From positions 1 to 19,271 of the forward strand of contig JAJYOM010000013.1 of the NCBI GenBank assembly GCA_021796175.1: DNA of 19,271 bases, read 5' to 3'. Every line of letters begins with the position of its first letter. Within the stretch, counting starts at the first letter, position 1. This DNA comes from Thermoplasmata archaeon (GTDB taxonomy: Archaea; Thermoplasmatota; Thermoplasmata; Sysuiplasmatales; Sysuiplasmataceae). Under the pieces are notes generated by a model. The model saw nothing but the letters and a program-made list of their open reading frames with translations. It did not search any database and had not been told where the DNA came from. The position numbers were made by a program, and so were the translations under genes. Positions 6,806 to 13,400 of the stretch are shown here, piece by piece.

Positions 6806-7444
6806 CTATTCCTTCTGATTGTGTATCTTTACTACCTTAAAAAGGATTAGCTCGAACTTTCTTCTCTCTTTTGTGTGGAATGCAAACATCCTCGGCATCT
6901 CATATATGAACTTCTTTTCGAACTCGATTGTTCCGCCGAGCTCCCTAATCCTCGACCGCAGGTAATCTGCAGCAGCGATATGGTGTATGGTGTAGACTGC
7001 GCCTGCGGACTGGACAGCCTTCTTTATGAACGGTATGTCTGCATTCCTCCTCTGCGCACCGAACGGCGGGTTCTGGAACACGGTGTCAAAAGAGCCGCTT
7101 ATGTCGCGGACATCCAGCGCCTGGAAGGTCACCCTTGACATAGCCTCTTCCGATAATATATCTGCTGCATTCCTCCTGGCCAATTCCACAGAACTGCTGT
7201 CTATATCATAGCCCTGGACAGCCGAGGCACCCATGAACACAGAGGCAATCGCAAATATGCCAGAACCGCATCCGAAGTCGCCAACCCTCTTCCCTTCGAC
7301 GTCACCCCTCATCGCCGCGTCGAAGACAATGGCCGCCACAACACGTGCGGGTGTCGCATACTGTTCAAGGGCGGGGGAAGGCGCACTGATTTTTTCGAGT
7401 TCCTCAAGTTTAATTTCAAGTTCTTTGAGTTTCAATCCGCTCAT
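6806..7444 (-). CDS. METTL5-like N6-adenine RNA methyltransferase
   Basis: This 212-residue SAM-dependent methylase belongs to COG2263, the archaeal relatives of METTL5, which methylates an adenine in small-subunit rRNA in eukaryotes. Landmarks are ALEQYATPARVVAAI (about residues 25-39, family-typical), the SAM-binding GDFGCGSGIFAIAS (about 55-68), GYDIDSSSVELAR for the ribose-binding acid, and the catalytic NPPFG at 125-129, the N6-adenine signature. A short leucine/glutamate-rich helix precedes the fold. The ATG at 7444 is preceded by AAGGA directly upstream, with a shared divergent promoter region near 7485. Target RNA is inferred from the family. Confidence 0.92.
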   Translation of the reverse strand: MSGLKLKELEIKLEELEKISAPSPALEQYATPARVVAAIVFDAAMRGDVEGKRVGDFGCGSGIFAIASVFMGASAVQGYDIDSSSVELARRNAADILSEEAMSRVTFQALDVRDISGSFDTVFQNPPFGAQRRNADIPFIKKAVQSAGAVYTIHHIAAADYLRSRIRELGGTIEFEKKFIYEMPRMFAFHTKERRKFELILFKVVKIHNQKE

Positions 7445-7480
7445 TCCTTATTACCGGCATGGAAGACAGCATAGGCAACA

Positions 7481-7490
7481 AAATTATTAA
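7481..7490. promoter_or_regulatory. Divergent AT-rich promoter core between methylase and MBL gene
   Basis: AAATTATTAA lies about 27 nt before the ATG at 7514 on the plus strand and about 40 nt before the ATG at 7444 on the minus strand. It could act as TATA element for one or both divergent genes. The plus-strand spacing supports 7514, not 7493, as the start of the right-hand gene. Confidence 0.45.
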
Positions 7491-7513
7491 GCATGTTACG
7501 CTTAGTTGCGTTT

Positions 7514-8230
7514 ATGAGAGAAGTCCTTCATGGTATTTACCTCATTGACAAGTACTCTCTGAAGTCCTTCGGCAATTCCGGATATTTCATCAAGCATGAC
7601 GGAGGCAATGTACTTGTGGACGCACCGGAGCTGCAGGACAGTGATTTCAACTTCATTCAGGAAAACGGCGGTGTCTCTCACATTTTCATCACACACATTA
7701 GGGCGTTCGGCGATGCCTGCAATTTGAAAACAAAGTTTAACGCAAGGCTGGTGATGCATGAGGAGGACGGGAACCTTGTGAAGGGATGTAAGCCGGATAT
7801 CACCTTCACCGACGAGTACAAGCTGTTTGCCGATGCAGCACTCATTCCCACCCCGGGCTATTCGAAAGGCTCGTCATGCCTCCTGCTTGCAAGGGACGGC
7901 GGTATCCTTTTCTGCGGTGACATGTTCTGGCTTGGCAACAGGGACAGATACAGCAACGAGCTGATGAGCTGGCCAACCGAGGAGGACAAGAAGACATGGC
8001 ATCTTGCTGACGACCTCGTGCTGAATATCAATCTGATGGACGCTGACATTGGCGCGATGACCGCTAGCGCCGAGAAACTGCTGAACTATGACTTCGAGGC
8101 GCTCATGATGTCCCATCCGCACTATCCGCCCAGGGGAAGGGGTGTCGTCACGAACGGCGCGAAGCAGATGGTCCGCTCAACAATAGAAAATAAGAAGATA
8201 ACGCAGTTCACTGACTGGCGAAGGGAATAA
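7514..8230 (+). CDS. Metallo-beta-lactamase-fold protein with degenerate metal site
   Basis: The 238-residue product has the MBL-fold order: NSGYFI strand, HIFITHIRAFGDA, a TPGYSKGSSCLLL segment and ILFCGDMFW, ending with SHPHYPPRGRG. In active family members the first block reads T-H-x-H-x-D-H and the second TPGHTxGS. Here His61 is kept, but the second His, the Asp and the third His of the first motif are missing (R63, F65, G66), and the TPGH histidine is Tyr115. Asp136 in CGD and His201/His203 remain. So the fold call is firm, but classical dinuclear zinc hydrolysis is doubtful; it may have another metal site or a binding role. ATG 7514 is chosen over 7493 because the TATA-like core overlaps the region just upstream of 7493 and the fold begins at REVLHGIYLI. 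Confidence 0.8.
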   Translation: MREVLHGIYLIDKYSLKSFGNSGYFIKHDGGNVLVDAPELQDSDFNFIQENGGVSHIFITHIRAFGDACNLKTKFNARLVMHEEDGNLVKGCKPDITFTDEYKLFADAALIPTPGYSKGSSCLLLARDGGILFCGDMFWLGNRDRYSNELMSWPTEEDKKTWHLADDLVLNINLMDADIGAMTASAEKLLNYDFEALMMSHPHYPPRGRGVVTNGAKQMVRSTIENKKITQFTDWRRE

Positions 8231-8240
8231 TTATGCCTTC

Positions 8241-8247
8241 GTTTTAT
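8241..8247 (+). promoter_or_regulatory. Possible TATA box of tRNA-Val
   Basis: GTTTTAT is centred about 23 nt upstream of the first base of the tRNA, in an otherwise uninformative 36-nt gap after the MBL gene. Tentative. Confidence 0.3.
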
Positions 8248-8266
8248 CGGGGATTGTAGCCGTAAA

Positions 8267-8339
8267 GGGCTCATGGTCTAGCGGTTATGACGTCGCTCTC
8301 ACACAGCGGAGGTCCCCGGTTCAAATCCGGGTGAGCCCA
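8267..8339 (+). tRNA. tRNA-Val, anticodon CAC
   Basis: A full cloverleaf can be drawn. The 7-bp acceptor stem is GGGCTCA / TGAGCCC with discriminator A. The D arm has GTC pairing with GAC around AGCGGTTAT. The anticodon stem TCGCT / AGCGG (one T-G pair) holds loop CTCACAC with anticodon CAC, which reads the valine codon GTG. The T arm is CCCGG-TTCAAAT-CCGGG. Length is 73 nt, there is no intron, and CCA is not encoded. It stands alone between protein genes on the same strand. Confidence 0.96.
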
Positions 8340-8422
8340 TTCTTCCTTTATTGCTACGAGAGGGTGCGTCTGTGCTTCCAGGAGTGCAGTCAGGCAGCTG
8401 ACGGAGCCTGCCTTCTCACTTG

Positions 8423-8432
8423 TATTAAATAA
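8423..8432 (+). promoter_or_regulatory. TATA box of the prpD-prpB operon
   Basis: TATTAAATAA is centred about 26 nt upstream of the ATG at 8454, the spacing expected for a leaderless archaeal transcript starting at the initiation codon. No ribosome-binding sequence lies just before that ATG, which agrees. Confidence 0.6.
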
Positions 8433-8453
8433 GGATCCGGTTATCCAAACACG

Positions 8454-9764
8454 ATGACATTCGAGAAGTCGATTTCAGGTTTTGTTGAGAGAAGCAGGTT
8501 TGACAATCTCTCCGACCGTGTCGTCCATGAGGTGAAGAGAAGGATCATCGATTCCGTCGGTGTTGCACTCGCATCTGTGAACTCCCCCCCGGCGAAATCG
8601 GCAAGGAAATTCCTCGGCCATTATCCTGGAACTTCCCTACTGATCGGCGGAGGCAGAGCATCGCCTGACATCGCCTCCTTTTACAACACGCTGCTGATAA
8701 GGTATCTTGATTTCAACGACACTTACCTGTCCAGGGAACCGCTTCACCCCAGCGACATGATTGGTGCGCTGCTCGCCGTTGGATCATCACGCAATATAAG
8801 CTGCAGGGATCTAATACTTTCCATCGCAGTCGGGTACGAGGTGGGTACGCGTCTGTGTGATGCAGCTTCGCTTCGCTCGAAAGGCTACGACCACACAAAT
8901 TACCTTGAGATAGCCACTGCCGCAGCACTTTCAAAACTTCTCTGTTTTGATGCTGAGAAAACAGTCAATGCGATATCCATGGCGCTGGTCCCCAATGTTG
9001 CGCTCCGGCAGAGCAGAGTGGGCAGACTTTCGATGTGGAAGGCAGGCGCGGCTGCAAACTCAAGCAGAAACGCTGCCTTTGCAGCACTGGCAACGGAGAG
9101 CGGTTTCACCGCTCCTGCCGAACCAATCAGCGGAAAGCTCGCGTTCAGGAACATAGTGTGCAGCGATCTTGATATTTCCTCCTTCAGAGCCATGGGCAGG
9201 CCGAAATCCATACTTCACACTTACATCAAGAAGTATCCTGTGGAGTATCACGCCCAGTCGGCTGTGGATCTGTCCCTTGCCATACGCAGGAGGCTCAAGG
9301 GTGAATTTCCCGACAGTGTTGTTGTCGAGACTTATGAGGCGGGAAAGAGCATACTCGCCGATGATCAGAAATGGCATCCGCGCAACAGGGAGACGGCCGA
9401 TCACAGCCTTCCCTTCATAGTTGCGGCAACTCTGTTGAAAGGAGACTTCTGGCTCGGAACATACGGACTGGCCGAAAAGGGTTCACTTGAGAAGCTTATG
9501 AAGAGGGTGACGGTTGTCGAGAGGGAGGATTACACGAGCGTGTATGCCGGCACACTGCCCACAAGGATAGTCGCCAGTCATCACGGCGCCGAATTTGCAG
9601 AGGAATTGCAGGTGCCAAAAGGGCACTGGAAGAATCCACTCACCGATGAGGAGGTAGAGAACAAATTCATGAAACTGACAGGCAGAAGGAAACTGCTTGA
9701 CAGTCTGTGGAACATTGAGAAGAGGAAGGTGGCAGAAGTTGTCCAATCCACTGAGCAAAATTGA
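8454..9764 (+). CDS. prpD: MmgE/PrpD-family 2-methylcitrate dehydratase
   Basis: PrpD dehydrates 2-methylcitrate to 2-methyl-cis-aconitate in propionate oxidation. This 436-residue protein belongs to the MmgE/PrpD family. It has the N-terminal helical start with RRIIDSVGVALAS, and YLDFNDTYLSREPLHPSDM (about residues 83-101, the counterpart of the D-x-D-D region). It also has MWKAGAAANSSRNAAFAA, KKYPVEYHAQSAVD and NRETADHSLPFIVAAT, all family landmarks in order. It is shorter than E. coli PrpD (about 483 residues) but normal for archaeal and MmgE-type members. The family also contains cis-aconitate and other dicarboxylate enzymes; assignment to methylcitrate rests on the overlapping prpB gene and the citrate synthase just beyond. 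Its 3' end overlaps prpB by 26 nt. Confidence 0.85.
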   Translation: MTFEKSISGFVERSRFDNLSDRVVHEVKRRIIDSVGVALASVNSPPAKSARKFLGHYPGTSLLIGGGRASPDIASFYNTLLIRYLDFNDTYLSREPLHPSDMIGALLAVGSSRNISCRDLILSIAVGYEVGTRLCDAASLRSKGYDHTNYLEIATAAALSKLLCFDAEKTVNAISMALVPNVALRQSRVGRLSMWKAGAAANSSRNAAFAALATESGFTAPAEPISGKLAFRNIVCSDLDISSFRAMGRPKSILHTYIKKYPVEYHAQSAVDLSLAIRRRLKGEFPDSVVVETYEAGKSILADDQKWHPRNRETADHSLPFIVAATLLKGDFWLGTYGLAEKGSLEKLMKRVTVVEREDYTSVYAGTLPTRIVASHHGAEFAEELQVPKGHWKNPLTDEEVENKFMKLTGRRKLLDSLWNIEKRKVAEVVQSTEQN

Positions 9765-10602
9765 ATTTGCGGCAGTCCCGGGAGTCTATAACGCGTTCAG
9801 CGCCATGCTCGCTGAGAAGCTGGGAGCGAAGGCGATATATCTTTCAGGCGGTGCGCTTACATCTTCCATGGGCCTGCCGGATGTAGGCCTGATATCCATC
9901 AGCGAACTGGCCTCGGCTGTAAGACAGATAAGGGAGGCTGTCGACATACCGCTGATTGTGGATGCGGATACAGGTTTCGGCGAGTCGATGAATGTATGGA
10001 GGAGCGTGCGTCTGCTTGAGAGGGCTGGTGCGGATGCCATTCAGATTGAAGACCAGCGAATGCCGAAGAAATGCGGCCACCTTGAGGGGAAGGAAATTGT
10101 GCCTGCAGGTGAGATGGCTGAAAAGATAAGGGCAGCGGTGAGTGCAAGGAAAGAGGCGCTCATTGTCGCCAGGACCGATTCGAGGGCGGTGACAGGCATC
10201 GACGATGCAGTGGAAAGGGCGAAACTGTATTTTTCAGAGGGTGCCGATGTTGTTTTTCCCGAAGCGCTGCTGAACAGAAAGGAGTTCAGCCGCTTCCCGA
10301 GACTTGTGAAGGGCCCACTCCTTGCAAATATGACCGAATTCGGCAAGACGCCCATGATAAAGGCGCAGGAATTCAGGAAAATGGGATTCAGGTTTGTTAT
10401 CTTCCCTGTCACAGCCTTCAGGGCCGCAGCGAGGGCCCAGGAGCTGGCTTACAGTGCTATACTGAAAGAAGGAACACAGGAAGGGATTATTGACAGACTC
10501 ATGACCCGTTCCGAGCAGTACGAAGTGATCAGATATGACAGCTACACCCGAATGGACAGTGACATTTCCTCTGGACGGAGAAAAGTCAGGAAAGGCGGCT
10601 GA
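9739..10602 (+). CDS. prpB: 2-methylisocitrate lyase (PrpB type)
   Basis: PrpB cleaves 2-methylisocitrate to pyruvate and succinate. The 287-residue protein is an isocitrate-lyase-superfamily barrel. It has SGGALTSSMGLPDVG near the N terminus, VDADTGFGE (Asp75/Asp77, metal and substrate ligands), IEDQRMPKKCGHLEGK with catalytic Cys112, VARTDSRAV and ANMTEFGKTP. The KKCGH and NMTEFGKTP signatures match methylisocitrate lyases rather than long isocitrate lyases. The TTG at 9739 is chosen because GGAAGGTGG (9724-9732), a strong archaeal ribosome site, lies 6 nt upstream and the family starts here. An ATG at 9697 would extend it into prpD for no family-supported reason. Start lies inside prpD, indicating coupled translation. 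Confidence 0.9.
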   Translation: MSNPLSKIEFAAVPGVYNAFSAMLAEKLGAKAIYLSGGALTSSMGLPDVGLISISELASAVRQIREAVDIPLIVDADTGFGESMNVWRSVRLLERAGADAIQIEDQRMPKKCGHLEGKEIVPAGEMAEKIRAAVSARKEALIVARTDSRAVTGIDDAVERAKLYFSEGADVVFPEALLNRKEFSRFPRLVKGPLLANMTEFGKTPMIKAQEFRKMGFRFVIFPVTAFRAAARAQELAYSAILKEGTQEGIIDRLMTRSEQYEVIRYDSYTRMDSDISSGRRKVRKGG

Positions 10603-10650
10603 GAGAGCCCCTCTCCGTGCTGCACTGTGCTAAAAATTCTAAAGTCAAGG

Positions 10651-10679
10651 TTAAAAGGCAGTAACTGCTACGTGTACAC
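10651..10679 (+). promoter_or_regulatory. prpC promoter with two palindromes between TATA and start site
   Basis: TTAAAAG (10651-10657) is a TATA-like element. It is followed by the palindromes GCAGT-A-ACTGC (10658-10668) and GTGTACAC (10672-10679). Transcription would begin near 10680, giving a leader of nearly 60 nt that ends in GGGTGAT, a good ribosome site 6 nt before the ATG at 10737. The palindromes sit where a repressor would block initiation. Position and symmetry are visible; regulator unknown. Confidence 0.4.
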
Positions 10680-10736
10680 CAACTGCCTGATCAGCGTCCA
10701 TGGCTGTTCACGCAGTGACAATCGGGTGATGTTAAA

Positions 10737-11867
10737 ATGGAAATAAGCAGCGGACTTGAGGATGTTTATATCAAACATACGGCACTGACATCGATCGACG
10801 GCGAAAAAGGAGTACTGAGGTACCGCGGCTACAATATCGAGGATCTCGTTGAACATTCAACTTTCGAGGAAGTCGCGTACCTTATGCTCTATGGCGAGTT
10901 GCCTTCAAATGAGCGGCTTGCAACTTTCAGGGCATCACTGGAGAAGGGATATGTCCTTCCGGATTATGTCAAGAAGATTATATCCGACATACCGCGGAGC
11001 GCCGAAGCGCTCACCATTTACATGACTGCATTTGCAGCAATGTCCGCTGCGGAAAACGACTTCAAGTGGTCGCCGCAGACCGACAAGCAGAAATCTGCCG
11101 AGATCATAGGCCACGCCGCCTCTGTGGTTGCGAATGCAAACAGGCATATCAGCGGGAAGAGCGTTGTGGACCTGAAGCCTTCCGGCAGTTACGCACGCAG
11201 TTTCCTGGAGGGAGCACTCGACAGGAAGGCGGATGCGAAGGAAGTGCGGGTCATGGACCGTGCCCTTATACTCTACCTTGACCACGAGGTGCCAGCATCG
11301 ACAACAGCCGCGCTTGTTGCCTGCTCCACGCTGTCAGATATGTACTCATCGGTTGCAGCCGCGGTTGCAGCGCTGAAAGGCCCCCTCCACGGTGGCGCGG
11401 CCGAGTCCGCCTACCTCCAGTTTGACAGGATCGGCTCTCCGGGCAATGTTGAAAAGTGGTTCAACGAGAATATCATCGTCAAGAAGCAGAAGCTGATGGG
11501 CTTCGGCCACAGGGTCTACAAGACATATGACCCGAGAATGAAGATTTTCAGGAAGATGGACGACGAGATTGTCAAGTCGCCCGAGGACAGGAATATGCTG
11601 CAGACAGCCAGGAAGCTTGAAGAGGCAGGCGTCAGGCAGTTCGGTCCGAAGTATGTCTTTCCGAACACCGACTTCTACTCGGGCATTGCATTCAAGGCGA
11701 TAGGTTTCCCTGTCAACATGTTCACAGCACTTTTCGCGCTGTCGAGGACAACAGGATGGCTCGCGCACATATCCGAGTACAATGAAAGTGAACCAAGGAT
11801 CATGAGACCGAGGGCACTCTATACAGGACCCGGGCCCAGAGAACTCGCAGCAGTTTCGAACAAGTGA
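10737..11867 (+). CDS. prpC: Citrate / 2-methylcitrate synthase
   Basis: Citrate synthases join oxaloacetate with acetyl-CoA; the methylcitrate variants use propionyl-CoA. The 376-residue protein is of the short archaeal type. The catalytic triad is clear: His218 in LKGPLHGGA, His258 in MGFGHRVYKTYDPR, and Asp312 in FPNTDFYSGI. Other landmarks are the opening GVLRYRGYNIEDL, LDHEVPAS and the C-terminal HISEYNE and RPRALYTGP. Motifs alone do not separate citrate from methylcitrate synthase in archaea, where the enzymes are often promiscuous; the prpD-prpB neighbours favour methylcitrate. It has its own promoter region 134 nt after prpB and ends 6 nt from the convergent membrane-protein gene. 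Confidence 0.88.
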   Translation: MEISSGLEDVYIKHTALTSIDGEKGVLRYRGYNIEDLVEHSTFEEVAYLMLYGELPSNERLATFRASLEKGYVLPDYVKKIISDIPRSAEALTIYMTAFAAMSAAENDFKWSPQTDKQKSAEIIGHAASVVANANRHISGKSVVDLKPSGSYARSFLEGALDRKADAKEVRVMDRALILYLDHEVPASTTAALVACSTLSDMYSSVAAAVAALKGPLHGGAAESAYLQFDRIGSPGNVEKWFNENIIVKKQKLMGFGHRVYKTYDPRMKIFRKMDDEIVKSPEDRNMLQTARKLEEAGVRQFGPKYVFPNTDFYSGIAFKAIGFPVNMFTALFALSRTTGWLAHISEYNESEPRIMRPRALYTGPGPRELAAVSNK

Positions 11868-11873
11868 GAGCGC

Positions 11874-12287
11874 TCAGCCCGCCTTCCTGACCTTCTTCCT
11901 GCCCGTATGCCCAGGCTTGTGGTACTCAAAGCCGAGGATGAAATCTATCAGGCCAAGCAGGAGAAGGAGGTATGCAAGGTAAATCACGTCCCTCTGTGCA
12001 GAGATATAGAAGAGTGCTGTCATTCCAAACACGAGCGTGGTGCCAGCGAGTGAGATTGCAAATGCCTCGTATTCCCTGTCCCTGAAATAGTGCTCTTCAA
12101 GGAAAGCGATAATCACGGATGCGACCGCTATGACCCAGAGCGGTTCTGCCGCACCCGGGTTGTAGCTGTTGAGCAGGGAGACATGGACCGAGAGCAATGT
12201 CAGGAGTCCCGCTATGAGGAAGGGAAAGGCAATGGCGACGGCCCTGAGTGCATAGAAGAGGCCGCCGAAGAGCATCGATATTTTCAT
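11874..12287 (-). CDS. Four-helix membrane protein, function unknown
   Basis: The 137-residue product has four predicted membrane helices (about residues 10-37, 48-63, 76-95 and 101-116). An acidic EEHYFRDREYE loop lies between helices 2 and 3, and a basic tail (HKPGHTGRKKVRKAG) is probably cytosolic. No family is recognised. The ATG at 12287 has a TATA-like TTTTAAAA about 28 nt upstream on its strand, consistent with a leaderless message. It converges on the citrate synthase gene with a 6-nt gap containing part of the palindrome GAGCGCTC. Confidence 0.7.
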   Translation of the reverse strand: MKISMLFGGLFYALRAVAIAFPFLIAGLLTLLSVHVSLLNSYNPGAAEPLWVIAVASVIIAFLEEHYFRDREYEAFAISLAGTTLVFGMTALFYISAQRDVIYLAYLLLLLGLIDFILGFEYHKPGHTGRKKVRKAG

Positions 12288-12790
12288 CTACAGCGGGTGT
12301 AAATCCAATCATTTTAAAACTTTTGCGGGCGCAGTTCAGGCAGGAGACATTTTTGGCTGTCATCCCCCTTTTGTCAGATTTCAGCGTATGCAGGCTTGAG
12401 CGCGGATGTGCCGCACTTCCCGACTGTCACATCCTCCAGCACGTCGAGCACCGTTTCCGACTTCGGTCTCACGGAAACAATCGGGTGTTATCTCTGCGGG
12501 GCAATTCGCTGTGACTTTCCTTGCCCTATCCATCTTACTGTCCCGGATACCGTTGGCCATGTTGAGATAGCGGAATCCGTGCTGCTCCATCACCTCCTCC
12601 CCCTTCACCTTCTCTATCTGAATCCGTTCGGGGAATTCAGACACATTACGGATGTGGAGAGCATGTTACTTGCATCTCTCGCTCAAACCGCTCGCAAAAC
12701 AGATAGAAGACCCTCCTGTCCTTCGAAACCAGACTGGTCAGGCGTTAATCGCCCTCCATGTTTTATCGTCGTTCGTGTTTAGCGCTTCAG
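12288..12790. other. Gene-poor stretch with promoters at both ends and a possible gene remnant
   Basis: The left end holds a TATA-like TTTTAAAA (12312-12319) for the minus-strand membrane gene, and the right end TTTTATC (12761-12767) for the sixA-like gene. Between them, on the minus strand, a frame from 12644 begins like a real protein (MSEFPERIQIEKVKGEE) but loses coding character after about 55 codons. A different minus frame from about 12461 down to the stop TGA at 12378-12380 then looks coding (VRPKSETVLDVLEDVTVGK). That pattern could be a small gene broken by a frameshift, or chance. No family is recognised and no RNA gene is evident. Confidence 0.35.
12761..12767 (+). promoter_or_regulatory. 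TATA-like box of the sixA-like gene
   Basis: TTTTATC is centred 27 nt upstream of the GTG at 12791, supporting that codon as a leaderless start rather than the ATG at 12758, which overlaps this element. Confidence 0.45.
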
Positions 12791-13285
12791 GTGCGGACAA
12801 CGCTGATATACATACTGCGCCACGGCCAGGCAGGCGGGCATCCCGACCCGCCGCTTTCGGAAAGTGGAAGGAGGTCTGCCCTGCTGGCGGCAGGGCTTGT
12901 TGCCGCTGATTGCGGTCGCCTCGACCTTATCCTGGCATCACCGATGAGAAGAACGGAAGAACATGCCCGCATCCTTGCCGCGGTTGCCGGTGGCGTTGTT
13001 GAGACATGCAATTCGATGGAACCAGAGGGTGACTCTTATGATACCATCCAAACGATCGCAAATCTGAACGGGATAGAGAAAGTTGCACTCGTGGGCCATC
13101 TGCCGCAGCTGAGGAAGGTCATTTCCGCGCTTGTCTCGGAAAGCGGGCCGGTCAGCATGCACATCGATACAGGAGGTGTTGCCTGCATCGAGGCGGATGC
13201 GTCGGAAGGTGCGCTGCGCGGTATACTTGTATGGATGGTTGGTGAGACCATAATGCGCAATCTGGATCTCGAGAATCCATGGTGA
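12791..13285 (+). CDS. sixA: SixA-like phosphohistidine phosphatase (histidine phosphatase superfamily)
   Basis: The 164-residue protein has the SixA layout: IYILRHGQAG with nucleophilic His11 and Arg10, PLSESGRRSA, LILASPMRRTEEHARILA and VALVGHLPQL with the second catalytic His103, followed by a short C-terminal strand region (MHIDTGGVACIEA). SixA removes phosphate from phosphohistidine in bacterial phosphotransfer proteins; in archaea the substrate is not established, so the family call is firmer than the reaction. The GTG at 12791 is chosen over the ATG at 12758 because a TATA-like element lies 27 nt upstream and homology starts here. It is 115 nt upstream of the acetyl-CoA synthetase on the same strand. 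Confidence 0.82.
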   Translation: MRTTLIYILRHGQAGGHPDPPLSESGRRSALLAAGLVAADCGRLDLILASPMRRTEEHARILAAVAGGVVETCNSMEPEGDSYDTIQTIANLNGIEKVALVGHLPQLRKVISALVSESGPVSMHIDTGGVACIEADASEGALRGILVWMVGETIMRNLDLENPW

Positions 13286-13309
13286 GCTGTCTGTCACAAT
13301 TCAGGGCGA

Positions 13310-13379
13310 AGAGATAAATCGGCAGAAGGCATCAAGCTCGACCGTCACAGCGGGATGACTGTCCAGAATGAGCATCCCG
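13310..13379 (+). promoter_or_regulatory. acs promoter and leader hairpin
   Basis: AGAGATAAATC (about 13310-13320) is a TATA-like element predicting a start near 13342. The leader contains a perfect 7-bp inverted repeat CGGGATG (13351-13357) / CATCCCG (13373-13379) enclosing 15 nt. It ends 12 nt before the GGTGG ribosome site of acs. The hairpin may affect translation or mRNA stability; no known riboswitch is recognised. Confidence 0.35.
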
Positions 13380-13400
13380 GGCTGTGAAAAAGGTGGATTC

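Noticed and set aside
10603..10615. GAGAG-CCC-CTCTC hairpin after prpB as a terminator
   Set aside because: The stem is only 5 bp with a 3-nt loop and is not followed by a T-run, so it is too weak to annotate.
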